A model generated the notes under the pieces. The model worked only from the letters and a program-made list of their open reading frames with translations. It was not told the DNA's origin and made no database searches. Shown here piece after piece: positions 1 through 6,376 of a DNA stretch of 11,336 bases (its first letter is position 1; each line of letters starts with the position of its first letter). The translations under genes and the position numbers were made by a program. Where the stretch lies: positions 1 through 11,336 of the forward strand of contig JBBPZZ010000179.1 of NCBI GenBank assembly GCA_038198445.1. The letters are read 5' to 3'. The DNA comes from JACDDK01 sp038198445. GTDB taxonomy: Bacteria; Actinomycetota; Rubrobacteria; Rubrobacterales; Rubrobacteraceae.

Positions 1-236
1 ATCATTCCTAGAGCGTTGTACGATTCCCTTTTTACACCCCACCCCAGCGCCGGGTTGGCGATGTCCGCAAGCGTGTACATGACCGTGTCGAGGTCCGGGC
101 AGATACGCAGGCCCCAGAGTTCGAAGTCGTCGGCCGTGTTCACGACGAGGGTAAGGTCACCCGGCGCGAGCGCGCTTTGCAGCCCGGCGGCGAGCTTCGC
201 GCCGCCGACCCCGCCGGCGAGAGCAAGCACCTTCAT
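1..236 (-). CDS. cofD: CofD/FbiA-like 2-phospho-L-lactate transferase, N-terminal part
   Basis: This is the first 78 codons of a gene that continues past the left edge. The family transfers a phospho-lactyl or phosphoenolpyruvyl group onto the deazaflavin Fo, a step in making coenzyme F420. The protein opens with MKVLALAGGVGGAKLAAGL, the glycine-rich N-terminus typical of CofD. It then has an NTADDFE stretch and CPDLDTVMYTLA, matching the family's substrate- and metal-binding region. The ATG at 236-234 follows a strong GGAGG Shine-Dalgarno sequence, 7 bases upstream. The gene is divergent from the lipoate ligase-like gene across a 52-base gap. In actinobacteria the enzyme (FbiA) is known to use the phosphoenolpyruvate-derived substrate, so that is the likelier activity here. 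The family call is firm; the exact substrate is inferred. Confidence 0.9.
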   Translation of the reverse strand, partial: MKVLALAGGVGGAKLAAGLQSALAPGDLTLVVNTADDFELWGLRICPDLDTVMYTLADIANPALGWGVKRESYNALGM

Positions 237-276
237 TGAATATCCTCCGGTACATTCATCGAAAATTCCAAGCTGC

Positions 277-282
277 TATCTT
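277..282 (+). promoter_or_regulatory. candidate -10 box (TATCTT) for a leaderless transcript
   Basis: TATCTT ends 6 bases before the GTG start at 289, and there is no Shine-Dalgarno sequence in between or just upstream. That spacing would put transcription initiation on or next to the start codon. No good -35 hexamer is visible. On the other strand the overlapping bases 278-283 read TAAGAT, a possible -10 for cofD, so the two divergent promoters may share this spot. This is inference from motif and spacing only. Confidence 0.4.
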
Positions 283-288
283 AACATC

Positions 289-1041
289 GTGGAGATTCTG
301 ATCGCCGAGCCTTTCGAGAACCCCGAGGACGGTTTCGGCCTGCAACAGGCCGTGTTGGAAGAAGTCGCCGCCGGGGAACGCGGACCAACCGCCTTGATGT
401 GGTCTTCTACGCTCTACGTCGGCGCGACGCGCCCGGAGACGCGTCTGCCAGATTTCCGCGAAGCGGTCGATCTGGCAGAGGAAGCCGGTTTCCCGGTACT
501 GGTGCGGAACTCCGGCGGCGGGGCCGTGGCGGCGAATAGAGGCTCTATCTCTTTTTCACTCACTTCTCCGGTCGAGGATCTGCGTCACGGCCTTTACGAG
601 CGCTACGCGGAGGGCGTCGAGCTAATAGCGGCGGCCCTGCGGCGGGTAGGCGTGGAAGCCGAGGGTGGGGAGGTCGCAGGGGAGTTCTGTCCCGGCGCTT
701 ACTCGGTTCGTTCCGGCGGTCCGATGGGCGTCAAGCACGCAGGGTTGGCGCAAAGGGTAACACGCCGGGCGGCGCGCCTGGAAGCCCTAATTCTCGTCAC
801 GGATACCGCCGAGATCCAACACCTCCTCCAACAGTTCCTCGGCGCTCTCGGGCTGCCCTTCAGGCCCGGAAGCGTCGCGGACCTTCCAGCGAGCGTGCCG
901 GAGGTGATCGAAGCCCTCAAAACCGAAGTCCGCGAGCGGTACTTAGGTGAAGACAGACCGCTGGAGGCGAGGGTTATTGCCAGGTACAAAGACTTGCGTG
1001 GGCGATGGCGGGCAAGCCCTGGGACAGGCTCGTCCATGTGA
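289..1041 (+). CDS. Lipoate-protein ligase A/octanoyltransferase family protein (LipL-like)
   Basis: A 250-residue cytoplasmic protein of the BPL/LplA/LipB fold, which attaches or transfers octanoyl or lipoyl groups to lysines of lipoyl domains. Residues 69-94 (PVLVRNSGGGAVAANRG and onward) are the family's R-x-SGG nucleotide/acyl-binding loop. CPGAYSV at 134-140 and GVKHAGLAQR at 147-156 match the Cys-containing and Lys-containing motifs I associate with LipL/LipM-type octanoyl transferases: Cys134 would carry the acyl thioester and Lys149 is the conserved family lysine. The frame is open back to base 16, but that extension lies over cofD and its upstream region and does not look like protein. 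GTG at 289 is the first start that fits the domain. The end lies 14 bases before the marC-like gene. It could be a ligase or an amidotransferase; the cysteine favours the latter. Confidence 0.82.
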   Translation: MEILIAEPFENPEDGFGLQQAVLEEVAAGERGPTALMWSSTLYVGATRPETRLPDFREAVDLAEEAGFPVLVRNSGGGAVAANRGSISFSLTSPVEDLRHGLYERYAEGVELIAAALRRVGVEAEGGEVAGEFCPGAYSVRSGGPMGVKHAGLAQRVTRRAARLEALILVTDTAEIQHLLQQFLGALGLPFRPGSVADLPASVPEVIEALKTEVRERYLGEDRPLEARVIARYKDLRGRWRASPGTGSSM

Positions 1042-1055
1042 GGTAAAGTCAGGCC

Positions 1056-1673
1056 GTGCAGGAGTTCATCTTCAACTCTTTCGTGACGCTGCTGGTTGTC
1101 ATTGACCCGCTGGGACTCGCTCCGATCTTCGCGGCGCTCACCCAGGGTTTCCCGGAGAAACAGAAGCGTGAGTCCGCCGTCCGGGGTACGGTACTTGGAG
1201 CGGCGATCCTCATCGTCTTCGCGCTCGCCGGTAACGCTCTTCTGGGAGCGCTCGGCATAGGTCTTCCGGCATTCAGAATCGCTGGTGGGATACTGCTCTT
1301 CCTGTTGTCGCTGGATATGATCTTCGCCCGCCCCTCTGGGATGCGCTCCTCGACCGTGCGCGAGCAGGAGGAGGAATCCTACCAGCAGGACATCTCCGTC
1401 TTCCCGCTCGCCATACCCCTCGTGGCCGGACCCGGCGGGATTACGACGGTGCTCCTCTACACGAGCGGAGGCGGCACTGAGCAGGTCGCTTTGTTCATGG
1501 CGGTCCTCTTCGTAGTGATCCTCCTCACCCTGATCTCCCTGCTCCTCGCCCCCCGTATCATGAGGCTCTTCGGCGAGACAGGGGCGAACGTACTCTCTCG
1601 CGTCCTCGGGGTTCTACTCGCCGCTCTCGCCGTCCAGTTCGTCCTCGACGGCATCCACACAAGCCTGATGTAG
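1056..1673 (+). CDS. MarC-family integral membrane protein
   Basis: A 205-residue, very hydrophobic protein of the usual MarC/UPF0056 length, with about six membrane-spanning segments (roughly 5-26, 44-66, 72-91, 115-137, 143-166 and 176-198). Conserved landmarks are DPLGLAPIF at 17-25 and PLAIPLVAGPGGITT at 117-131, a repeated proline/glycine pattern typical of this family. A hydrophilic stretch around 92-112 (REQEEESYQQ) separates the halves. The start is GTG, with a moderate GAGGT ribosome site 11 bases upstream in the end of the preceding gene. Family members are annotated as NAAT-type transporters, and the old link to multiple antibiotic resistance is not well supported, so the substrate is left open. 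The gene probably belongs to the same transcript as the one before it. Confidence 0.9.
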   Translation: MQEFIFNSFVTLLVVIDPLGLAPIFAALTQGFPEKQKRESAVRGTVLGAAILIVFALAGNALLGALGIGLPAFRIAGGILLFLLSLDMIFARPSGMRSSTVREQEEESYQQDISVFPLAIPLVAGPGGITTVLLYTSGGGTEQVALFMAVLFVVILLTLISLLLAPRIMRLFGETGANVLSRVLGVLLAALAVQFVLDGIHTSLM

Positions 1674-1705
1674 CGCGGCCACAAGCCCCCGGATTGCCAC
1701 GCGTT

Positions 1706-1711
1706 TATACT
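1706..1711 (+). promoter_or_regulatory. candidate -10 box (TATACT) for a leaderless transcript
   Basis: TATACT is one base from the TATAAT consensus and ends 7 bases before the ATG at 1719. The bases between the preceding stop (1673) and this ATG contain no purine-rich ribosome site. The arrangement matches that of the gene starting at 289. No convincing -35 hexamer sits 16-18 bases upstream. The call rests on inference from spacing. Confidence 0.45.
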
Positions 1712-1718
1712 CTGCGAT

Positions 1719-2459
1719 ATGTTGGGCAATCCTATCGTAATAGTCGGCGGATTGATGTCGTCGCCCTGGAGGTACGAGGGGCTCGCGCGCATCCTGCGCG
1801 AAGTGTCCGGCTCCGAGGTCTACGTTGCCTCTATCACGCCGCTGGACTGGCTGCGCGGTTTTGTCCGGGGCTACGGTCAACTCGTCTTCGAGGTCGCTAC
1901 CACGGTGGATAAGGCGCTGCTAAGTAGTGAGTCGAACAAGGTGGTGCTAGTCGGACACTCGGCGGGCGGCATCGCCTCCCGCGCCTACGTCGGGGGGGAT
2001 CCACCCTACGGCGGACGGCGCTACTCCGGCCACCGGCGGGTGTCGCACCTCATCACGCTCGGCAGCCCTCACGCCGTCGCGAACAAGAAGAGCCTCGCCC
2101 CCATCGCCCAGGTCAACGAACTTTTCCCAAGCAACCTGCACGAACCGGCGGGTCTGAAGTATCTCGCCGTGGCGGGAAGAGCGGCGGATGGGGCTGAATC
2201 CGCGCTTTACCGGGTCAGATACGAGCGTCTGGTGGATGACGGACGGGTGGCGGGGGACGGAATCGTTCCGGCCGAGTCGGCGCTTCTTCCCGGCGCTCCA
2301 TCGCTAGTTTTCGACGACCTCTTTCACAGCCCTTACTTCGGGCGCTGGTACGGCGCGGATCGCGAGACGGTCGAACGGTGGTGGCCGGGCGAATTGAACG
2401 TGAGAGAATCCTTTGCGGAGGAGCGACGTGCGCAGTCGGTTTTTCGAGACCCGAGCTAA
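1719..2459 (+). CDS. Alpha/beta hydrolase (lipase/esterase-like)
   Basis: A 246-residue soluble hydrolase. It starts with the core strand NPIVIVGGL (4-12). The nucleophile elbow GHSAGG is at 79-84, making Ser81 the nucleophile. Asp180 in GDGIVP and His203 in FHSPYFGRWYG complete a plausible catalytic triad in the usual order. LITLGSPH (111-118) is the strand after the nucleophile in lipase-like members. No signal peptide is seen, so it should act in the cytoplasm or at the inner membrane face. The layout from VVLVGHSAGG through GDGIVP to FHSP and WYG resembles, from memory, an uncharacterised hydrolase family of cyanobacteria and plant plastids. The ATG at 1719 has no Shine-Dalgarno sequence. 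The stop lies 14 bases before the flavin reductase gene, implying a shared transcript. The substrate is unknown; an acyl ester or lipid is a guess. Confidence 0.85.
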   Translation: MLGNPIVIVGGLMSSPWRYEGLARILREVSGSEVYVASITPLDWLRGFVRGYGQLVFEVATTVDKALLSSESNKVVLVGHSAGGIASRAYVGGDPPYGGRRYSGHRRVSHLITLGSPHAVANKKSLAPIAQVNELFPSNLHEPAGLKYLAVAGRAADGAESALYRVRYERLVDDGRVAGDGIVPAESALLPGAPSLVFDDLFHSPYFGRWYGADRETVERWWPGELNVRESFAEERRAQSVFRDPS

Positions 2460-2473
2460 AAAGGAGAGGCAAA

Positions 2474-3109
2474 ATGCCGGCTGACAAGCCTGGCGGCACC
2501 GAAGATCAGAGGCATCCCTGGGAGGTTTTGGGGGCCACCCCGGATGCTCTGAGGAGCGCCATGTCTCACTTCCCGACCGGCGTGACCGTGGTAACCAGCG
2601 GGCGCGGCGAGACGTCCGAAGGCATGACGGCGAACGCGGTTATCTCCGTCTCCCTAGATCCGCCGCTCTTCCTGGTGAGCGTCCACGAAGACGCCCGCCT
2701 GAATCCACGCATCCGTGAGGAACGTTGTTTCGCCGTGAATGTCCTGGCCGACGACCAGGAAGGTCTCTCCAGGCTCTTTTCTTCTCCAGAGCGCTCAAGC
2801 GGGCTACACGCGGTCAACTCCCTGGGTGGCGGATACGGGACCGTAGGGGCTCCGCTGGCGGCGGGCGCCCTGGCCGTTGTCGAGTGCGAGCTAGAGGGGA
2901 TATATCCGGGTGGGGATCACGCGCTATTCCTCGGGCGAGTCGTCGAGGTTCGCCTGGGCGACACCCGTAAAGGCCCACTCGTCTTTCACGAAGGCAACTA
3001 TCCAACGCTGAAGGCCGCTTCGGGTCCCGATGTTTCCGGCGCGTTCGTCGACTCCGTGCGCGGCTTCGACGTCCGCACGAGCCGCCTACGAGACCGAAAA
3101 CGCCGCTAG
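2474..3109 (+). CDS. Flavin reductase-like, FMN-binding split-barrel protein
   Basis: A 211-residue protein of the flavin reductase-like domain family (HpaC type), whose members bind FMN or FAD and pass electrons from NAD(P)H to flavin for a partner oxygenase. Visible signatures: GVTVVTS (36-42), GMTANAVISVSLDPPL (50-65), FAVNVLADDQEGLSRLFSS (86-104), GDHALFLGRVVEV (147-159) and PLVFHEGNY (168-176). Residues 1-25 and the Arg-rich tail (199-211) lie outside the domain. The ATG at 2474 was chosen because AAGGAG at 2461-2466 sits 7 bases before it; an in-frame ATG further upstream (2378) would overlap the hydrolase by 82 bases. The gene begins 14 bases after the hydrolase and its stop touches the methyltransferase ATG. 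No partner monooxygenase is in view, so the role may differ from HpaC. Confidence 0.87.
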   Translation: MPADKPGGTEDQRHPWEVLGATPDALRSAMSHFPTGVTVVTSGRGETSEGMTANAVISVSLDPPLFLVSVHEDARLNPRIREERCFAVNVLADDQEGLSRLFSSPERSSGLHAVNSLGGGYGTVGAPLAAGALAVVECELEGIYPGGDHALFLGRVVEVRLGDTRKGPLVFHEGNYPTLKAASGPDVSGAFVDSVRGFDVRTSRLRDRKRR

Positions 3110-3940
3110 ATGTTCCGGCGCGGTCTGCTCTCCATCGTCCAGCCTCACCCTCTGGATAAAAGAGGCCTCGTCTACACCGAAGGTATCGAGGAAAACAGCC
3201 TCATCCTGACGGGCGAGGCAAGCTCTCCCGATACTGGAGAGACCTACGAGATAAAGAACGGCTACCTGGACCTCCTGAAGAAAAAGTCCGGCGCGGACAA
3301 CATAGCCAACCTGACCAACTTCCTGCCGGGAGCCGGCCGCGGCTACGAACCACTCTGGCGAGTCCGCTCACTTACTCTCCTGACGGGCGAGACGTTCCCG
3401 AACGAACGCGAGATCGAGCTCATCTCGGACCTCGTGCGGGCAGAAAGCGGCGGGCGCTTCCTGGACCTGGGATGCTCCGTGGGCCTCTACACCCGGAGCC
3501 TCTCCCGAAGACTCGGTGATAATAGCGACGTGGTCGGAATAGATATATCTCCCTCGATGCTGAAAGAGGCGACCCGACGGGCTCACAACCTAGGCGGTGG
3601 TCCGTCCTTCGCGCGCGCCGACGCGGAAAACCTTCCATTCGCCGACGCTTCGTTCGCGGGCGCGGTCTGCGGCGGTTCGCTAAACGAGTTTGGGGACCCG
3701 GCTCGCGTCCTGCGCGAGACTCGTCGAGTCCTCGAACCTGGAGGACGGCTCGCGATCATGGGTATTCTACGGGCTCGTACTCTACGCGGGAGACGGCTGC
3801 AGCGTGTCCTCTCCACGGGAGGAATCAATTTCTTCGGGCCGGATGAGTTGGCGAGCCTCCTGGATCACGCGGGCTTCGACCCCGACCCGCTGAAGGTCCA
3901 CGGACCCGTCTTCTTCGTGGGCGCCACCCGCCACGAATGA
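3110..3940 (+). CDS. Class I SAM-dependent methyltransferase (type 11)
   Basis: A 276-residue cytoplasmic protein. The methyltransferase core starts with motif I FLDLGCSVGLYT (117-128), then the acidic motif GIDISPSMLKEA (143-154), ADAENLPFADASFAG (170-184), and RVLEPGGRLAIMGI (206-219), all standard for type 11 SAM enzymes. An N-terminal part (about 20-58, LILTGEASSPDTG through NGYLDLL) resembles the Trm112-like domain found before such cores but lacks its zinc cysteines. From memory the whole layout, including YEPLWRVRSLTLLTG (79-93), recalls plastid and cyanobacterial methyltransferases of unknown substrate. The ATG immediately follows the TAG of the preceding gene and has no clear ribosome site, so translation is probably by re-initiation from the flavin reductase gene. 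A small-molecule, lipid or quinone substrate is plausible but not shown. Confidence 0.88.
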   Translation: MFRRGLLSIVQPHPLDKRGLVYTEGIEENSLILTGEASSPDTGETYEIKNGYLDLLKKKSGADNIANLTNFLPGAGRGYEPLWRVRSLTLLTGETFPNEREIELISDLVRAESGGRFLDLGCSVGLYTRSLSRRLGDNSDVVGIDISPSMLKEATRRAHNLGGGPSFARADAENLPFADASFAGAVCGGSLNEFGDPARVLRETRRVLEPGGRLAIMGILRARTLRGRRLQRVLSTGGINFFGPDELASLLDHAGFDPDPLKVHGPVFFVGATRHE

Positions 3941-3954
3941 CGCTTCGCGGCGCC

Positions 3955-4617
3955 TTATGGGCTCGATTTCGTACTTGAGGTACGAGGACGGATAATGATC
4001 CGGCCGCTCGATGCGGGTGTTCGGGACAGTTCCACGAGCATCGCGGAACGTCCCCGGCTGGCCCAGCCCTTGACCGTGCCGTCCGGGACGTCGAGTATCT
4101 CCGCTACTTCCGCGCAGCTCATGCCTTCCATGTGCCGGAGCACCAACGCCGCCCGGTGCTCGGCCCGGACGCTGCCGAGGGCCAACCGTATCTCCTCCCG
4201 GCGTTCCAGGTTCAGGGCCTCGGCTTCCGGGTCGGCGTCGCCGGACGGACCCGGCAGGTAGGATACCTCCTCGGCCGACTCGCTCTCTCTGCGGCGCGAC
4301 TCCTTGCGCCTGAACTTCAGGCAGGTATTCACGGTGATCCTGTGCAGCCAGGTTCCGAACGAACTATCTCCCCTGAAGTGTTTTATGTTGGCCCACGCCC
4401 GGACCCAGACCTCCTGGCTCGCGTCCTGCGCCTCCTGTCCTTCCAGAAGGCGCAGCGCGATCCGGCGTACGAGATCCGAATGCTCCCGAACCAGTTTCGA
4501 GAATGCATCTACGTCACCTTTTGCGGCACGCGCCACCAGTTCCCTCTCCCCAACGCTTACTCGAAGGGTCCCCGCGCCGGGATCGCGCGGGCGAGGCGGA
4601 GGCAAAGTGCGCGTCAT
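3955..4617 (-). CDS. ECF-type RNA polymerase sigma factor
   Basis: A 220-residue sigma-70 family protein with only regions 2 and 4, as in ECF sigma factors. Region 2 covers about 27-108: ELVARAAKGDVDAF, then QDASQEVWVRAW (64-75, core-binding helix), and FGTWLHRITVNTCLKF (87-102, -10 recognition). A linker rich in Glu and Pro follows. Region 4 covers about 143-198, with CAEVAEILDVPDGTVKGWASRGR (168-190) as the -35 binding helix-turn-helix. The tail from 200 is Ser/Arg-rich. The ATG at 4617 (upstream GGAAGAG close by) is preferred. A TTG at 4665 would add 16 Pro/Arg-rich residues and overlap the upstream stop as TTGA, which could mean coupling. No anti-sigma gene with a membrane segment or zinc finger adjoins it. 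The gene converges with the methyltransferase gene. Confidence 0.92.
   Translation of the reverse strand: MTRTLPPPRPRDPGAGTLRVSVGERELVARAAKGDVDAFSKLVREHSDLVRRIALRLLEGQEAQDASQEVWVRAWANIKHFRGDSSFGTWLHRITVNTCLKFRRKESRRRESESAEEVSYLPGPSGDADPEAEALNLERREEIRLALGSVRAEHRAALVLRHMEGMSCAEVAEILDVPDGTVKGWASRGRSAMLVELSRTPASSGRIIIRPRTSSTKSSP
3969..3985. terminator. short hairpin near the convergent gene ends, possible terminator
   Basis: TCGTAC (3969-3974) and GTACGA (3980-3985) form a 6-bp stem around a TTGAG loop. It lies 29 bases after the methyltransferase stop and inside the last codons of the sigma factor gene. Neither strand has a T-run after it, so it is not a classical intrinsic terminator. It could serve rightward transcripts only if this organism uses hairpins without U-tails. 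Confidence 0.2.
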
Positions 4618-4661
4618 CTCTTCCGGTCTCTGGCGCTCGCGGCCAGCCCCGACGGGAGGCC

Positions 4662-4922
4662 TCAAGAAGCAGCCCCGTTGCCGTTCCCCCCGTTTCCATC
4701 GCCCTCGATCGCCTTCAGCACCTCGCTCAACAGCCCACCAGCCTGTTTCTCGCCACCGGGGTTGATGATCCAGTTAAGCCCGCTGCCTCCAGGTATCTTC
4801 CGGCTTTTGATCCTCGCGCAGATCACGTACGTCTCTAGCTCCGCGTCGTTCCCGTGGTAGCGGGTGAGGTGCTCTACAAAACCTGTAACCGAGTTGTTGA
4901 ACAACGACATCTCTATCGCCAC
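4662..4922 (-). CDS. Unrecognised 86-residue protein upstream of the sigma factor
   Basis: I do not recognise this family. The GTG start at 4922 has an excellent ribosome site, AAGGAGG at 4928-4934, five bases upstream, which supports a real gene. The protein opens SLFNNSVTGFVEHLTRYHG, has a compact middle (AELETYVICARIKSRKIPGG, then LNWIINPGG), and ends in a low-complexity Gly/Asn tail (GDGNGGNGNG). There is no signal peptide, membrane segment or Cys/His zinc motif (one Cys only), so it does not look like a ZAS-type anti-sigma factor. Its stop TGA (4664-4662) lies just before the sigma gene: either 44 bases from the ATG at 4617 or overlapping the alternative TTG at 4665. The two are almost certainly co-transcribed, so a role linked to the sigma factor is possible but unproven. 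Confidence 0.75.
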   Translation of the reverse strand: MAIEMSLFNNSVTGFVEHLTRYHGNDAELETYVICARIKSRKIPGGSGLNWIINPGGEKQAGGLLSEVLKAIEGDGNGGNGNGAAS

Positions 4923-4985
4923 TTGTTCCTCCTTGCTCTTTTCGACCCCCTGATTTCTTTACGACTCTACCCACCGAAGCGCGTT

Positions 4986-4991
4986 CTTATA
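4986..4991 (-). promoter_or_regulatory. weak candidate -10 box (TATAAG) for the 86-aa/sigma unit
   Basis: The 151 bases between the rbsD stop and the 86-residue gene contain TATAAG on the minus strand, about 64 bases before the GTG at 4922. No matching -35 hexamer is present 16-18 bases upstream. A CGGAAGTTTCCG inverted repeat lies further upstream (about 5030-5041) and could hold an ECF-type GGAA element. No intrinsic terminator for the rbs operon is evident in this gap, so read-through from rbsD is also possible. Confidence 0.2.
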
Positions 4992-5073
4992 CCGGAAACC
5001 AAGAACGAATCTCGTCACTCGTGGGCACGGAAACTTCCGGGAGGTACGATTTTCCGTCCTCGTTGCGCTTTTC

Positions 5074-5463
5074 TCAGAAAGGAACCCCGCAACGAAGGAT
5101 GACGTTGGAGTAAGGTGTGGCCTCGCCCGTGCGAACCACGAGTTTAGCTTCCGCGGCCATCCTCTTGAATTCCTCGTGCGGCACCAGTTCCGGAGCCGGT
5201 AGTCTCTCCCTGAGAAGTTTGTGAACTTCGGGGCTCGCGCTCTCGACCTCCGAGGCGGCGACGGAGCCTTCGATCACCAGCTCTTCGAGGAGCCCGGTGA
5301 GCACGGTCTCGAACGGCGGCACACCGAACCGGAACGCCAGGTCCACCACCTCGGGGCCGGGCGGGATCGGCAACCCGGCGTCGCAGACCACCACGAGGTC
5401 CATATGTCCCAGCCGGGCGAGCCCGGCCGAGAGCCGGGCGTTCAGGATACCGTCTCTCCTCAC
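5074..5463 (-). CDS. rbsD: D-ribose pyranase RbsD
   Basis: A 129-residue cytoplasmic enzyme of normal family length that interconverts the beta-pyranose and beta-furanose forms of ribose, supplying the ring form that ribokinase uses. Family residues are all present: GHMDLVVVCDAGLPIP (19-34) with His20 and Asp28, VPHEEFK (94-100) with the substrate-contacting His96, and RTGEATPYSNVIL (111-123) with Tyr118 and Asn120. The start is GTG, preceded by GGAGG four bases upstream. The GTG overlaps the rbsK stop as GTGA, so the two are translationally coupled. It is the last gene of the ribose operon. Its presence is the best evidence that the transporter carries ribose rather than another sugar. Confidence 0.95.
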   Translation of the reverse strand: MRRDGILNARLSAGLARLGHMDLVVVCDAGLPIPPGPEVVDLAFRFGVPPFETVLTGLLEELVIEGSVAASEVESASPEVHKLLRERLPAPELVPHEEFKRMAAEAKLVVRTGEATPYSNVILRCGVPF

Positions 5464-6365
5464 AGCGCCTCCACTATCTCCGGGGTCGGTAGCGCGCCCT
5501 GCGCCCCCTCTTTCGTCACGGCGGCGGCCCCGGCGCGCGCCGCGTACGCGACCGCGTCCGGCAGCGTATCGCCCATCGCCAGACGGGCGGCCAGCGCCCC
5601 GACGAACGCGTCCCCCGCTCCCGTCGTATCCACGACCTCTACTTCGGGCGCCGGGACATGCGCGATGGTCTCGCTGTCAGCGACGAGCGCGCCCGCGGGG
5701 CCGAGGGTTATTACTACGGAACGCGGGCCGAGAGCAAGGAGGTCACGGGCCGCCGCCCGCGCTCCTTCCTCGCCTTCGACCTTTCCGTCGAGCAGGAAGG
5801 CGGCCTCGTGCTCGTTTACCACCAGAGGATCGAGCCTTTCCAGGAGTGAAGACGGCACCTCTCTTGGCGGGGCCAGGTTCAGTACGACGCGGGTTCCACC
5901 GGCGTCGGCGATCTCGGCGGCGCGCGCCACGGTCTCCGGCGGCACCTCCATCTGAGCGACCAGCACGCGGGACGCCACGATGGACTCCGAGACTTCGTCC
6001 ACGTCCTCGGGGGTGAGCCGCCGGTTTGCGCCCGGAGCGACGATGATCTCATTCTCTCCGTCCGGCGTCAGGGTGATAAAAGCGGACCCGGTCATCGAGC
6101 CGACGTCCCGCTCGACCCGGCTCATGTCTACACCCTTCTCGGCCAGCGCACGCACCAGCGGCTCGCCGAACTCGTCGTCGCCCACCCGGCCCAGAAACGC
6201 GACCGAGGCGCCGAGGAGAGCCGCGGCGGCGGCCTGGTTCGCGCCCTTGCCTCCATTATGGGTGGAGAGCTCGGCGTCCGTAACGGTCTGGCCCGGTTCC
6301 GGGCGGCGTTCGACCTTCAGGACGAGATCCTGGTTTATGGAGCCCACGACAAAAACATCGGCCAT
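5460..6365 (-). CDS. rbsK: Ribokinase RbsK
   Basis: A 301-residue PfkB-family kinase that phosphorylates ribose at O5 with ATP, giving ribose 5-phosphate for the pentose phosphate pathway. The N-terminal substrate site is visible as GSINQDL (8-14). The first PfkB signature is NGGKGANQA (37-45). NEHEA (184-188) lies in the nucleotide/metal region. The second signature DTTGAGDAFVGAL is at 246-258, with Asp252 as the catalytic base. Length matches the family (about 300). The ATG at 6365 is preceded by AAGGAGG at 6372-6378, which overlaps the rbsB stop codon. The gap to rbsB is 11 bases and the end overlaps rbsD by four. With RbsD and a ribose-type importer alongside, ribose is the natural substrate, though related sugars cannot be excluded from sequence. 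Confidence 0.95.
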   Translation of the reverse strand: MADVFVVGSINQDLVLKVERRPEPGQTVTDAELSTHNGGKGANQAAAAALLGASVAFLGRVGDDEFGEPLVRALAEKGVDMSRVERDVGSMTGSAFITLTPDGENEIIVAPGANRRLTPEDVDEVSESIVASRVLVAQMEVPPETVARAAEIADAGGTRVVLNLAPPREVPSSLLERLDPLVVNEHEAAFLLDGKVEGEEGARAAARDLLALGPRSVVITLGPAGALVADSETIAHVPAPEVEVVDTTGAGDAFVGALAARLAMGDTLPDAVAYAARAGAAAVTKEGAQGALPTPEIVEAL

Positions 6366-6376
6366 GCTGGCCCTCC

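Noticed and set aside
16..288. Open reading frame extension upstream of the lipoate ligase-like gene
   Set aside because: It lies antisense over the cofD coding region and its upstream gap. The translation has no family features and is open only because GC-rich coding DNA leaves few stops on the opposite strand.
4132..4860. Long plus-strand open frame opposite the sigma factor and the 86-residue gene
   Set aside because: The opposite strand encodes a clear ECF sigma factor with all expected motifs. This frame has no recognisable domain and no ribosome site, so it is a shadow.
5030..5041. CGGAAGTTTCCG inverted repeat downstream of rbsD as a terminator
   Set aside because: The stem is only 4-5 bp with a very small loop and no T-run follows it on either strand, so it is not supported as an intrinsic terminator. 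It may hold part of a promoter instead.
5221..6016. Overlapping plus-strand open frames opposite rbsD and rbsK
   Set aside because: They are low-complexity Arg/Ser/Pro/Ala-rich translations antisense to well-supported enzymes, typical of antisense frames in GC-rich genes.
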